Shown: in pieces, positions 8,400 through 17,131 of the stretch
Layout: each line of letters begins with the position of its first letter
Numbering within the stretch: position 1 is the stretch's first letter
Assembly: GCA_025350055.1 (NCBI GenBank)
Contig: JANXYK010000041.1
Span: forward strand, 1 to 64,000
Reading direction: 5' to 3'
DNA: 64,000 nucleotides
Origin: Gammaproteobacteria bacterium
Lineage (GTDB): Bacteria > Pseudomonadota > Gammaproteobacteria > Steroidobacterales > Steroidobacteraceae
Notes under the pieces: model-generated
Database searches by the model: none
Told to the model about the DNA's origin: nothing
What the model saw: the letters and a program-made list of their open reading frames with translations, nothing else
Made by a program: the position numbers and the translations under genes

Positions 8400-9380
8400 T
8401 CAGCCCCACAACTCCTGCCTCGGCGTGCCCACGGTGCCGTCGCGGTACTCGAGCGCGTGCGCCACATCGCGCGATTGCAGCAGCGGCCCGTCGAGATCCA
8501 CGAAATCACACAGCTGCGCGACCACGACGCCTGGCGCCATCGACAGCGAGCTGCCCACCATGCAGCCGACCATCAGGCGATAACCCTGCTCGAGCCCGGC
8601 GCGCGCGCTGGCCAGTGCTTCGGTCAGACCACCGGTCTTGTCCAGCTTGATGTTGAGTACCTGGTACTTGCCGGCAAGCCCGGGGATCGAACTGCGATCG
8701 GTGAAAGCCTCATCGGCTGCCACCGGCACCGGCAGACGCAGGCCGCGCAGCAGCTCGTCATCCTGCGGAGCGACCGGCTGTTCCAGCAGCGCGACGTTGA
8801 GCCGCTCGAGGTCTGGGGCAAAACGACGCAGCTCATCCGCACCCCAGGAAGTATTCGCATCGAGTATCAGGCGCGCGTTGGGCGCCTCGGCATGCACGAT
8901 GCGCACCGGGTCCAGCCCCTGGTGGCGATCGGTCTTCACCTTGAGCAGTGGAAAGTGCGCGTACTGGCGCGCGAGCGGACGCAGCAGCTGCTCGTCCATC
9001 ATGCCGAAGGTGAAGGAAGTCGGTCGCGGCTTGAAGCTGCTCAAGCCCGCTGCCTGCCAGGCGCGCACGCCGCTGCGCTTGGCATTCAGATCCCAGAGCG
9101 CGCAGTCGAGCGCATTGCGCGCACCACCGTGCGGCAGCAGCTGCTGCAGCGAGGCGCAGCTAAGGGTGTCATCGAGCTGCGCGCGCACCGCCTCGATCTG
9201 TGCACACATCGTGGCCGTGGTCTCGCCCGCGTAGTCGACGCCCACCGCTTCGCCACGCCCTTGCCGCCCTTGCGCATCGGTGAGCGTGACCTGGATGCAC
9301 TCGATCGAGGTGAAGGTCTCGCGTGAGATCGTGAAGGCCTGCCGCAGCGGCCAGTCGATGATTTTGATGACGATTTGCAT
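8400..9380 (-). CDS. Enolase-superfamily dipeptide epimerase / N-acyl-glutamate racemase (DgcA- or YcjG-like)
   Basis: 326 residues, standard length for muconate-lactonizing-subgroup epimerases. Visible catalytic features are LLKVKTD (the KxK acid/base lysine), the metal ligands in LILDANTSW, LLEQPV and VAADEA, and the second lysine in NIKLDKTGGLTEA. Family members interconvert L-Ala-D-Glu and L-Ala-L-Glu in murein recycling. A marine relative, DgcA, racemises N-acetyl-D-glutamate made by a DUF1611 enzyme (DgcN). A DUF1611 gene lies 3 kb away in this cluster, which makes the DgcA role attractive; the dipeptide epimerase role remains possible. It lies 17 nt downstream of the D-aminoacylase-like gene, so the two probably form one operon. 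Confidence 0.88.
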   Translation of the reverse strand: MQIVIKIIDWPLRQAFTISRETFTSIECIQVTLTDAQGRQGRGEAVGVDYAGETTATMCAQIEAVRAQLDDTLSCASLQQLLPHGGARNALDCALWDLNAKRSGVRAWQAAGLSSFKPRPTSFTFGMMDEQLLRPLARQYAHFPLLKVKTDRHQGLDPVRIVHAEAPNARLILDANTSWGADELRRFAPDLERLNVALLEQPVAPQDDELLRGLRLPVPVAADEAFTDRSSIPGLAGKYQVLNIKLDKTGGLTEALASARAGLEQGYRLMVGCMVGSSLSMAPGVVVAQLCDFVDLDGPLLQSRDVAHALEYRDGTVGTPRQELWG

Positions 9381-9397
9381 GCCGACGCTGCCAGGCC

Positions 9398-11101
9398 TCA
9401 GTGCGCTTTCTTCCAGCCGCTCCAGCCCGGACCGCGCACCACTTGCCCCGACTGCGCGCCGGTGGCCATGCCATTGCGCAGCGCCGCCGTGCCGTTGACG
9501 ATCACGTCGGACACGCCGACCGCGTACTGCATCGGCTTGGCATAGGTGGAGGTATCGGCAATGGTCGCAGGATCGAACACCACGATGTCGGCATAGTAGC
9601 CGGGCTTGAGCATCCCGCGCTGGCGCAGCTTGAGATTCTTCGCCGGCAGCGCGCTCATACGACGGATGGCTTCCGGCAGCGACAGCACCTTCTCATCGCG
9701 CACGTAGTGTCCGAGCACGCGCGCAAAAGTGCCGTAGGCGCGCGGATGCGTGCTGGTCGTGAGGAACACGCCTTCGGGCGCCGCAGCTTCGGCATCCGAC
9801 CCAAACGCCACGTAGGGCAGCTGCAGCGTGCGGCGTACGTTTTCCTCGGACATCAGGAAGTACATGGTATCCACCCGGCTGTCGTCCTCGATCACCAGAT
9901 CGATCGCGGTCTCGGCCGGCGACTTGCCGCGTAGGGTCGCGACCTCGGTCAGCGTCTTGCCGGTCAGATCGCGCAGCTTCGGGTTCTTGAAGCCCACCAG
10001 CATGATGTTGTCGGCGCTGCCCGCCGCGTAGAACAGGTTTTCCCAACCTTCGCCCGGTTTCTGCATCTCGACGAGCACGCGCTCACGCGTCGCCGGGTCT
10101 TTCAGCCGCCCGATCCAGGCCTCGAGCCCGCCTTCCTGCACCCAGGAGGGCATCGAGGCATCGAGGCCCGTGGCGCCCGCGGTGTAGGGATACATGTTGC
10201 CGGTAACGTCGAGCCCGGCCTGCTGCGCATCGGCAATGCGCTTGGTGACCGCATCGAACTTGCCCCAGTTGTCCTTGCCGCCCAGCTTCATGTGGTACAT
10301 CTCGGCGCCGATGCCGGCTTCGCGCGCGATGCGGATCAGCTCGTCGATGGCAGCCTCGACGTGATCGCCTTCCGAGCGCATGTGCGAGATGTAGCGGCCA
10401 TGGTATTCGGCGGCCGCGCGCGCCAGCGCGATCAGCTCATCGGTGTCCGCAAAGGTGCCCGGCGCGTAGATCAGCGCGGAGCCCACGCCCAGTGCGCCTT
10501 CGCGCATGCCGACGCGCACCAGCTCCTGCATGCGCGCCAGCTCCTCGGCCGTCGGCTTGCGATTGGCGTAGGCCAGTTCGTGCACGCGCACCGTCTCGGC
10601 GCCGACGAAGGAGGCGATATTCAGGGATATGCCTTTATCGGCCATGAAATCGAGGTACTCGCCGAGTGTGGTCCAGGGAATCTTGAATTTGAAATCAGCC
10701 TGCTGCCTGATCATCTCGGCCTTCATTGCGGGGGTCAGCGGGCCCATCGAGTTGCCCTCGCCAAAGACCTCCAGCGTGACGCCCTGCTTGAGGTCCGACA
10801 TGCCGCGTCCGTCGACCATCAGCGATTCGACGGCCCAGCTCAGCATATTGATGAAGCCGGGGGATACGACCTTGCCACGCGCATCGATATTCGTCGTGGC
10901 CTGGCGCGGATCGATGTGGCCGATCTTCACGATATGCTGGCCGACGATGCCCAAATCGGTCTGGACGCCGGGGCTGCCGGTACCGTCGATCACCGTGCCG
11001 CCGCTGATCACGATGTCATAGTGCTGGGCCGGGACAGCGGGCGCCGCGCAGATCGCCGTACTGAACAGGCTGAGCAGTAGTGCTCGCAAGAATGAACGCA
11101 T
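9398..11101 (-). CDS. Exported N-acyl-D-amino-acid deacylase-like amidohydrolase with altered metal site
   Basis: The start is placed at the ATG at 11101, which has AGGGAG upstream and begins a signal peptide (MRSFLRALLLSLF); 567 residues. The fold is D-aminoacylase (COG3653): DIVISGGTVIDGTGSPG, SPGFIN, SHMRSEGD, YHMKLGG, FGSDAEA and a C-terminal beta domain. The usual HxH after GFID is replaced by Leu87 and Trp89, and the usual GNCG cysteine position reads GEGN (114-117). The two later histidines and the Asp of GSDA remain. It may use one metal or have a different chemistry. The gene sits at the head of a minus-strand operon with the epimerase, divergent from the permease. Confidence 0.82.
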   Translation of the reverse strand: MRSFLRALLLSLFSTAICAAPAVPAQHYDIVISGGTVIDGTGSPGVQTDLGIVGQHIVKIGHIDPRQATTNIDARGKVVSPGFINMLSWAVESLMVDGRGMSDLKQGVTLEVFGEGNSMGPLTPAMKAEMIRQQADFKFKIPWTTLGEYLDFMADKGISLNIASFVGAETVRVHELAYANRKPTAEELARMQELVRVGMREGALGVGSALIYAPGTFADTDELIALARAAAEYHGRYISHMRSEGDHVEAAIDELIRIAREAGIGAEMYHMKLGGKDNWGKFDAVTKRIADAQQAGLDVTGNMYPYTAGATGLDASMPSWVQEGGLEAWIGRLKDPATRERVLVEMQKPGEGWENLFYAAGSADNIMLVGFKNPKLRDLTGKTLTEVATLRGKSPAETAIDLVIEDDSRVDTMYFLMSEENVRRTLQLPYVAFGSDAEAAAPEGVFLTTSTHPRAYGTFARVLGHYVRDEKVLSLPEAIRRMSALPAKNLKLRQRGMLKPGYYADIVVFDPATIADTSTYAKPMQYAVGVSDVIVNGTAALRNGMATGAQSGQVVRGPGWSGWKKAH

Positions 11102-11159
11102 GGTGTGCTCCCTGAAGCGCCGTAGCGCGGCAATGGCGGGATTGAGGCTGGGATCAGTA

Positions 11160-11165
11160 TATAAT
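11160..11165 (+). promoter_or_regulatory. Consensus -10 (TATAAT) of a probable leaderless permease transcript
   Basis: A perfect TATAAT lies in the 71-bp gap between the divergent D-aminoacylase-like and permease genes. It ends 7 nt before the GTG at 11173 and there is no ribosome-binding site in between. The -35 is not obvious (a TTGAGG at 11142 is too close). Confidence 0.6.
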
Positions 11166-11172
11166 TTGCGCG

Positions 11173-12522
11173 GTGACTGCACACTCCAACGAATTGCGCC
11201 GCTCACTTGGGGTGCGCGACGTCGCCCTGCTGACGATCGGCGCCACCATCGGCTCGGGCATTTTCTTCGTGCCGGGCAAGGTGATCAATTCCGCCGGCGG
11301 CTCGCTGCTGCTCTCGCATGCCGCGTGGATCCTGGGCGGCGTGATGGCGCTCTCGGGCGCGCTCACCTTCGCCGAGCTGGGCGCGCGCCGGCCCGATGCC
11401 GGCGGCATGTACGTCTACATCCGCGATGCCTTCGGGCGCGCACCGGCGTTCCTGTTTGGCTGGGTGATCCTGCTGGCCATTGGCGGCGGTACCGTGGCTA
11501 CGCTGGCCGTGGCATTTGGTGATACGGCGCAGCGCCTGTTCGCACTGGGCCCCGTGGCATCCAAGGCTTTGGCCGTCGGCGCCATCGTGCTGCTGACGCT
11601 GCTCAACCTGGGCAGCGCGCGCGCCACGGCTTTCCTGCAGGGGCTGACCGGTGCAGCCAAGGGCGGCGTGTTGCTGACCTTGGCCGTCATCATCGCGATC
11701 TCGGCCTCGCACCTTTCGGGTGCGGCGCAGCCCGGCGCTGCTGCAGCGCTGCCCGTCGTCGCGTCATCAGTGCCTGGTTTCAGCGCGATCGTGGCTTCGC
11801 TGGTCGCCGTGCTGTGGGCCTATGAGGGTTGGCAGACCATCACCTATTGTTCCGGCGAGATGCTTGATCCCGGCTACGTGATGCCGCGCGGCTTCGTGCT
11901 GGGCGTCATCGGCCTGGTGGTGATCTACGTGACGGTGAACGCGGCCTGTGCCTACGGGCTGGGGGCGAGTGGTCTCTCGGTCAGCAAACAACCGGTGGCC
12001 GATGCGCTCGCGGCCGTGGGGCACGAGAACCTCGCCAGTTTCGTGCGCGTGTTCGTCGCCTTCTCGATACTCGGCGCCGCGCATGCCTCGCTGTTCACCG
12101 ATTCGCGCGTGATCTATGCGATGGCGCTCGATGGGTTGTTCTTCGCAGCCTTTGCCAAGGTGTCTGACAAAGCGCGCATTCCTCAGCGCGCGGTGCTGGC
12201 CATTGCCGCATGCGCGGTGGTGCTGGCACTGTTCAATGCCTTCGATGCGCTGCTGTCACTGGTCGTGGTGGCGAGCTGGTTCTTCGTCGCACTGGCAGGG
12301 GCGGCGATCTTCGTGTTCCGGCGGCGCGAGCCAGAGGCCAACGGGCTGTTTCGCGTGCCCGGGTATCCGGTGGTGCCGGCCATTTTCGTGCTCTCCAGCG
12401 GCGGCGTGGTGGTGTCCTCGTGGTTCACGGGGCCGCCCACTGCGCGTTACGGTCTGATCGTGATGATCCTGGGTTGGGCAGTCTTCAGTATCTGGACGCG
12501 GAGTCGCTCTTCACATGGCTGA
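11173..12522 (+). CDS. APC-superfamily amino acid permease
   Basis: 449 residues with about 12 hydrophobic helices. The first helix carries the APC substrate-binding motif GATIGSGIFFVPG. A GTG start gives an N-terminus of normal length (about 17 residues before the first helix). Resembles the LAT/YfnA-type amino acid exchangers. It is divergent from the D-aminoacylase/epimerase operon and overlaps the DUF1611 gene by 8 nt, so it probably imports the amino acid or small peptide substrate of this cluster; the substrate is not readable from sequence. Confidence 0.9.
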   Translation: MTAHSNELRRSLGVRDVALLTIGATIGSGIFFVPGKVINSAGGSLLLSHAAWILGGVMALSGALTFAELGARRPDAGGMYVYIRDAFGRAPAFLFGWVILLAIGGGTVATLAVAFGDTAQRLFALGPVASKALAVGAIVLLTLLNLGSARATAFLQGLTGAAKGGVLLTLAVIIAISASHLSGAAQPGAAAALPVVASSVPGFSAIVASLVAVLWAYEGWQTITYCSGEMLDPGYVMPRGFVLGVIGLVVIYVTVNAACAYGLGASGLSVSKQPVADALAAVGHENLASFVRVFVAFSILGAAHASLFTDSRVIYAMALDGLFFAAFAKVSDKARIPQRAVLAIAACAVVLALFNAFDALLSLVVVASWFFVALAGAAIFVFRRREPEANGLFRVPGYPVVPAIFVLSSGGVVVSSWFTGPPTARYGLIVMILGWAVFSIWTRSRSSHG

Positions 12523-13522
12523 AATCCAGCTGCCTTATTTGTTGTTCGTCGGTGACGAACACCAGGAGTCGAATGCCAAGACTGCCTTTGGTGTGCGCCA
12601 GTGGCGGCCCGAAGCCTGCACCGGGCAATGGAACCTGCCGGGCGGCACCGTCGATACCGGTTTGCCGAAACTCACGCCCGCTGAAGCCGTGGCGCGCGGC
12701 GCGCGATCGCTCCTGATCGGCGTTGCGCCCGTCGGCGGCCAGATCGCCCAGCACTGGATACCCGCCATCTGCGAAGCGCTGGAAGCGGGGCTCGATATCG
12801 TCAGCGGCATGCACACGCGTCTGGGCAGTGTCGAGGTGATCCGCGACACCGCGGCGCGTTGCGGTCGGGCACTGCACGATGTACGCCACGGCATGCGGCA
12901 ATTTCCGGTGGCGAGCGGTGTGCCGCGCGCCGGCAAGCGGCTGCTGACCGTGGGCACTGATTGCGCGCTCGGCAAGAAATACACGGCATTGGCGCTCACC
13001 CGCGCGTTCCAGGCCGAGGGACTGGCGGCCACATTTCGCGCCACCGGCCAGACCGGCATCATGATCAGCGGTGCCGGTGTGGCGATCGACGCCGTGGTCG
13101 CCGACTTCGTCGCCGGAGCGGCCGAGTGGCTCTCGCCCGCCAACGAGCCGCAGCACTGGGACCTGATCGAGGGGCAGGGCTCGATCCTGCATCCGGGCTA
13201 CGCCGCGGTGTCGCTGGGCCTGCTGCACGGCTCGCAGCCTGACGCCATGGTGTTGTGCCACGATCCGCGCCGCACGCACATCGACGGCTACGAAGGCTTT
13301 GCGATTCCGCCGCTCGATGAAGTGATGCACCTGCATCTGCTGCTCGCGCGCCGCACCAACCCCGCGGCGCGCTTCGTGGGCATCGCGTTGAACACCTCGA
13401 AGCTCGAGCCGCGTGCCGCCGAGGCATTGCTGGCTACCACTACCGAGCGCCATTCGCTCCCGGCCTTCGATCCCTTGCGCTCGCAGCTCAAGCCCGTGGT
13501 GCAGCGCGCGCTGGCACTCTGA
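12515..13522 (+). CDS. DUF1611 family protein, DgcN-like (putative D-glutamate N-acetyltransferase)
   Basis: 335 residues; its ATG lies 8 nt inside the permease gene. An N-terminal Rossmann-like part (to about 140) is followed by a P-loop domain with GTDCALGKKYTA near residue 149 and later HDPRRTHIDGYE, matching the two-part DUF1611 architecture. Long annotated only as DUF1611 or NAD-dependent epimerase, one member (DgcN) has been described as acetylating D-glutamate so that the racemase DgcA can convert it to N-acetyl-L-glutamate. Both partners are present here (DgcA-like at 8400-9380). Function is assigned by family and context, and substrate range could include other D-amino acids. Confidence 0.8.
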   Translation: MAEIQLPYLLFVGDEHQESNAKTAFGVRQWRPEACTGQWNLPGGTVDTGLPKLTPAEAVARGARSLLIGVAPVGGQIAQHWIPAICEALEAGLDIVSGMHTRLGSVEVIRDTAARCGRALHDVRHGMRQFPVASGVPRAGKRLLTVGTDCALGKKYTALALTRAFQAEGLAATFRATGQTGIMISGAGVAIDAVVADFVAGAAEWLSPANEPQHWDLIEGQGSILHPGYAAVSLGLLHGSQPDAMVLCHDPRRTHIDGYEGFAIPPLDEVMHLHLLLARRTNPAARFVGIALNTSKLEPRAAEALLATTTERHSLPAFDPLRSQLKPVVQRALAL

Positions 13523-13544
13523 ACTTTCTGACCAGGAGAGACCG

Positions 13545-14825
13545 ATGCGATTCGCAATGCTGCTGGGTGTGACATTGCTGGGCGCCGCCATGCCCGGCTG
13601 GAGCGCGGATGCGATCGATGCCGCGACCTCGCAGCGCATCGCGCGTGTGCTGGGCGAAACGCCATTGATCGACGGTCACAACGACTTCGCCGAGCAGCTG
13701 CGCGAGAAATTCGGCGAAAATCTCTGGACCACTGATTTCAACGGTGCGCCCGGAACGCCAGTCACTCAACTGCAGACCGATATCAAGCGCCTGCACCAGG
13801 GTCATCTGGGCGGCCAGTTCTGGTCGGTCTGGATCCCGGTCTCGACCACCGGCGCCGAAGCGGTGCGCGCCACGCTGGCGCAGATCGACATCATCCGCGG
13901 CATGGTCGAGCGCTACCCGGAGACTTTTGCGATGGCCAGCACGGCCGATGACATCGTGCGCATCCACAAGAGCGGTCGCATCGCCTCGATGATGGGCGTC
14001 GAAGGTGGCCATCAGATCGGCGACAGCATCGCGACCCTGCGCCAGTACTACGCGCTGGGCGTGCGCTACATGACGCTCACGCACACCACCAACAATGCAC
14101 TCGCCGATTCAGCGACCGACAACCCCTTGCACCACGGCCTCTCGCCCTTCGGGCGCGCGGCGGTCACCGAGATGAACCGGCTCGGCATGCTGGTGGATGT
14201 CTCGCATGTGTCGCCCGAGGTGATGCGCCAGGCGATCGCGCTGAGCCGCGCGCCGGTGATGTTCTCGCACAGCAGTGCGCGCGCGCTCACCGATCATCCG
14301 CGCAATGTGCCCGACGACGTGCTGGCGCTGCTGGTGGAGCACGACGGCGTGGTGATGGTCAATTTCTATCCACCCTATGTGAGCGATGCGGTGAACCAAT
14401 GGGTCGCGGATCAATCGGCCGAAACCGCGCGCTACAATTCGCCGCCCTATGCGGGTCTCTACATCGGCCAGCCCGAGCGCGCTGCGGCGGCCATGGCGGC
14501 CTGGGAAAAGGCGCATCCCAGCCCGGTGGCCACGGTGAAGGATGTGGCCGATCACATCGAGCACATCGTCAAGGTGGCCGGTATCGACCATGTCGGCATC
14601 GGCAGTGATTTCGACGGCATAGAAACCACACCCAACGGGCTCAAGGACGTCTCCGAATACCCCAACCTGTTCGCCGAGCTGATACGGCGCGGGTGGAGCG
14701 ATGTCAACCTGGCCAAGCTGGCGGGCAGCAACCTGCTGCGCGTGATGCGCAAGGCCGAAGCGGTGTCGATCTCGATGAAGGGCTTTCCGCTCGGTGATCC
14801 GACGATTGCCGACCTGAACCACTGA
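13545..14825 (+). CDS. Exported membrane dipeptidase (renal dipeptidase family, M19)
   Basis: 426 residues from the ATG at 13545, chosen for its strong AGGAG ribosome-binding site and the signal peptide that follows (MRFAMLLGVTLLGAAMPG). Zinc-site motifs of M19 are present: DGHNDFAEQL near residue 45, MGVEGGHQIGD, DVSHVS, FSHSSARAL and GIGSDFDG. The family hydrolyses dipeptides, commonly with a D-residue at the C-terminal position. It follows the DUF1611 gene by 22 nt. Acting in the periplasm, it could feed amino acids from wall-derived dipeptides to the neighbouring permease and epimerase. Confidence 0.92.
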   Translation: MRFAMLLGVTLLGAAMPGWSADAIDAATSQRIARVLGETPLIDGHNDFAEQLREKFGENLWTTDFNGAPGTPVTQLQTDIKRLHQGHLGGQFWSVWIPVSTTGAEAVRATLAQIDIIRGMVERYPETFAMASTADDIVRIHKSGRIASMMGVEGGHQIGDSIATLRQYYALGVRYMTLTHTTNNALADSATDNPLHHGLSPFGRAAVTEMNRLGMLVDVSHVSPEVMRQAIALSRAPVMFSHSSARALTDHPRNVPDDVLALLVEHDGVVMVNFYPPYVSDAVNQWVADQSAETARYNSPPYAGLYIGQPERAAAAMAAWEKAHPSPVATVKDVADHIEHIVKVAGIDHVGIGSDFDGIETTPNGLKDVSEYPNLFAELIRRGWSDVNLAKLAGSNLLRVMRKAEAVSISMKGFPLGDPTIADLNH

Positions 14826-14838
14826 CCGGGGCCAGAAC

Positions 14839-16899
14839 ATGAAACGACTATGGCCTGAAAGAGCGGCGCTGCTGCTGGCTGCGCTGCTCAGCGGATTCGC
14901 GGCTGACGCCGCTGCGACTGGAACCATTGCAACCGCATCCACCGCCGAACGTCCCGCGCCCGCGGATCTCGTGCTGACCAACGCCCGCATCTACACATCC
15001 GACGCCACCCGATCGATGGCCCGTGCGCTCGCCGTGCGCGCGGGCAAGATCGTGTACGTGGGCGAGGCCAGTGGCGCGCGCGCCTATATCGGCCCGGCCA
15101 CTCAGCAGCGCAATGCCGCCGGTCGCCTGGTGCTGCCCGGCCTCTACGACTCGCATCTGCACCCGACTTCAATCGTCGACCTGGATGTCTGCGATCTGCA
15201 CAGCGCCGAGAAATCCCTGGCGGAGATGACCGCCTTCGTGCGGGCCTGCATAGACCACTACCACGTACCTGCCGGCGAATGGCTGCGGGTGCGCCAATGG
15301 AATTTTTCCTCGGGTAACCAACCTGATGCCACGCATCCGAACCTGCGTGTGGCGCTCGACCTGGCCTCGACGAAACACCCGATCGAGCTGCGCGGCAACG
15401 ACGGCCACCACGGCGCCTACAACAGTCTGGCGCTGTCGATGGCGACCAATGCCAGTGGCCAGCGCGTCGGCTACTCGCGGGCCACGTTGCAGACTGACTT
15501 CAAGTCCTGGCGGGTGCTGATCGGCGTGGACCAGGCCGGTGAGCCCAACGGCACCGCGAACGAGCAGGCGCGCAAGGTGATGGGCACCTTGACCTTGTTC
15601 GGCGACGACCTGCGCGAATTGATGAAGGCGCCCGAGCGCATCACGGCAAAGCTCAACAGCGTCGGCATCACCGGCATGCTGAACGCGTCGACCGCCGTGG
15701 ATTCGCTGCCGCTGTACGATGCGCTGGATCGCAGCGGCAAACTCACTGTCCGCACCACGCTGGCGCTGCTGCTGGATCCCGATGAAATCCGGACTGCCGA
15801 TGGCCAGCCCGATTGGGATCGCATGGTGAGCACTGCCAAGGCGATCCGCGAGAAATACGCCAACAATCCGCTGCTGCGCGTCGACCGGGTCAAGCTGTTT
15901 GCAGACGGCATCCTGGAAGGCGACCCGCAGGCGATTCCGCCGACGCTGCCCGAAGTCGCGAGCCTCAAGCCCTACCTGCAGCCGATCTTCGCGCGCGACG
16001 CCGCCGGCAGGCTCAAGGTGCGGGGCTATGTCGACAGCGCCGCACCCTGGTGCGTCGAGGCGCGCGCGCACCCCGACAAATACGCGGATCCGGCCACAAC
16101 TGGCGCGTTCCTGCGCGAGCATGGTTACCATCCTGGCCAGTGCCAGATCTCCTCTGGCCAGCTACAACACGAGCGCGCCGTGATCATGGAATTCGTGCGC
16201 CGTTTCCATCTGGCAGATTTCGCCGTGCACATCCACACGATCGGCGACGTGGCGGTACGCACCGCGCTCGATGCGATCGAAGCGGCGCGCGCGGCCGATG
16301 GCATCAGTGCGCAGCACGATGCGCTGGCGCACGTGCAGCTCGCACACCCCGACGACGTAGCACGCATCGGCCGCGATCACCTGTACGTCGCCTACACCTA
16401 CGCCTGGATGAATACTGACCCCGAATACGACCTGTCGGTGATTCCATTCGTCGATCGCATCAGCGGCAGCGACAGCAACGCGCTGCATCCGCCCGACGGT
16501 TACTATGAACGCAATGCGTATCCGGTGCTGGCCACGAAGCAGGCGGGCGCCACACTGCTCGGCGGCTCGGATGCGCCCGTAGAGACCAGCGATCCGCGGC
16601 CCTTCGTCAACATGGAACGCGCGGTGACGCGCAGCATCCACGGCCTGCCGCCGCTGAATCCCTCGCAGCGCATCGGCATCCGCGATGTGATCGATGCCTA
16701 CACGATCAATGGTGCGCGCTACCTGGGACGCGATGCAGAGGCCGGTTCGATCGAAGTGGGCAAGTCCGCCGACTTCATCGTGCTCGATCACGACATCGTG
16801 GCGCTCGCCGACAACGGTAAGCCTGAGCAGATTGGCGATACGCGCGTGCTGGAAACCTGGTTCACGGGCAAACGCGTGTATCGCTCAACAATGCGCTGA
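14839..16899 (+). CDS. Exported YtcJ-like metal-dependent amidohydrolase
   Basis: 686 residues with a signal peptide (about 1-26). Amidohydrolase_3 family (COG1574): TNARIYTSD at the start of the beta domain, the metal motif LPGLYDSHLHP, VDRVKLFADG, HIHTIGD, and GGSDAPVETSDP, then the C-terminal beta domain ending at FTGKRVY. Metal ligands appear complete, unlike the D-aminoacylase homologue upstream. It is 13 nt after the dipeptidase gene, so it is probably the last gene of the permease operon. Members act on diverse amides or formyl groups; the substrate is unknown. Confidence 0.88.
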   Translation: MKRLWPERAALLLAALLSGFAADAAATGTIATASTAERPAPADLVLTNARIYTSDATRSMARALAVRAGKIVYVGEASGARAYIGPATQQRNAAGRLVLPGLYDSHLHPTSIVDLDVCDLHSAEKSLAEMTAFVRACIDHYHVPAGEWLRVRQWNFSSGNQPDATHPNLRVALDLASTKHPIELRGNDGHHGAYNSLALSMATNASGQRVGYSRATLQTDFKSWRVLIGVDQAGEPNGTANEQARKVMGTLTLFGDDLRELMKAPERITAKLNSVGITGMLNASTAVDSLPLYDALDRSGKLTVRTTLALLLDPDEIRTADGQPDWDRMVSTAKAIREKYANNPLLRVDRVKLFADGILEGDPQAIPPTLPEVASLKPYLQPIFARDAAGRLKVRGYVDSAAPWCVEARAHPDKYADPATTGAFLREHGYHPGQCQISSGQLQHERAVIMEFVRRFHLADFAVHIHTIGDVAVRTALDAIEAARAADGISAQHDALAHVQLAHPDDVARIGRDHLYVAYTYAWMNTDPEYDLSVIPFVDRISGSDSNALHPPDGYYERNAYPVLATKQAGATLLGGSDAPVETSDPRPFVNMERAVTRSIHGLPPLNPSQRIGIRDVIDAYTINGARYLGRDAEAGSIEVGKSADFIVLDHDIVALADNGKPEQIGDTRVLETWFTGKRVYRSTMR

Positions 16900-16967
16900 G
16901 GCGTCAGCGTGCCCCTGCACGATGCGAGCTGTCAGCCCGGCCAAGCGCCAGGCCCGCAACCGCGCGA

Positions 16968-17087
16968 TCAGGTGGGGATAAATGTGCCGCGGTCGGCTTT
17001 CTTCGCACGCTTGGCGGCGCGCTTCTCTTCCAGCGACTTGGCGGGCTTCTTCTTGCCCTCTTTCTTGCGGTCCATGCCTTTGCTCAT
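16968..17087 (-). CDS. Small highly basic conserved protein (39 residues)
   Basis: A 39-residue frame starts at an ATG with AGGAG 8 nt upstream. Nearly half the residues are Lys or Arg (MSKGMDRKKEGKKKPAKSL at the start, AAKRAKKADRGTFIPT at the end). I recall similar short Lys-rich proteins in gammaproteobacterial genomes, annotated as hypothetical. The composition suggests RNA or DNA contact, but no function is known. It lies between the amidohydrolase gene and the 3' end of the DUF5916 gene. Confidence 0.65.
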   Translation of the reverse strand: MSKGMDRKKEGKKKPAKSLEEKRAAKRAKKADRGTFIPT

Positions 17088-17131
17088 GGCGTCTGCTCCT
17101 TGCAGTTTCGTGACTGCGACAGTCTAGCCGT

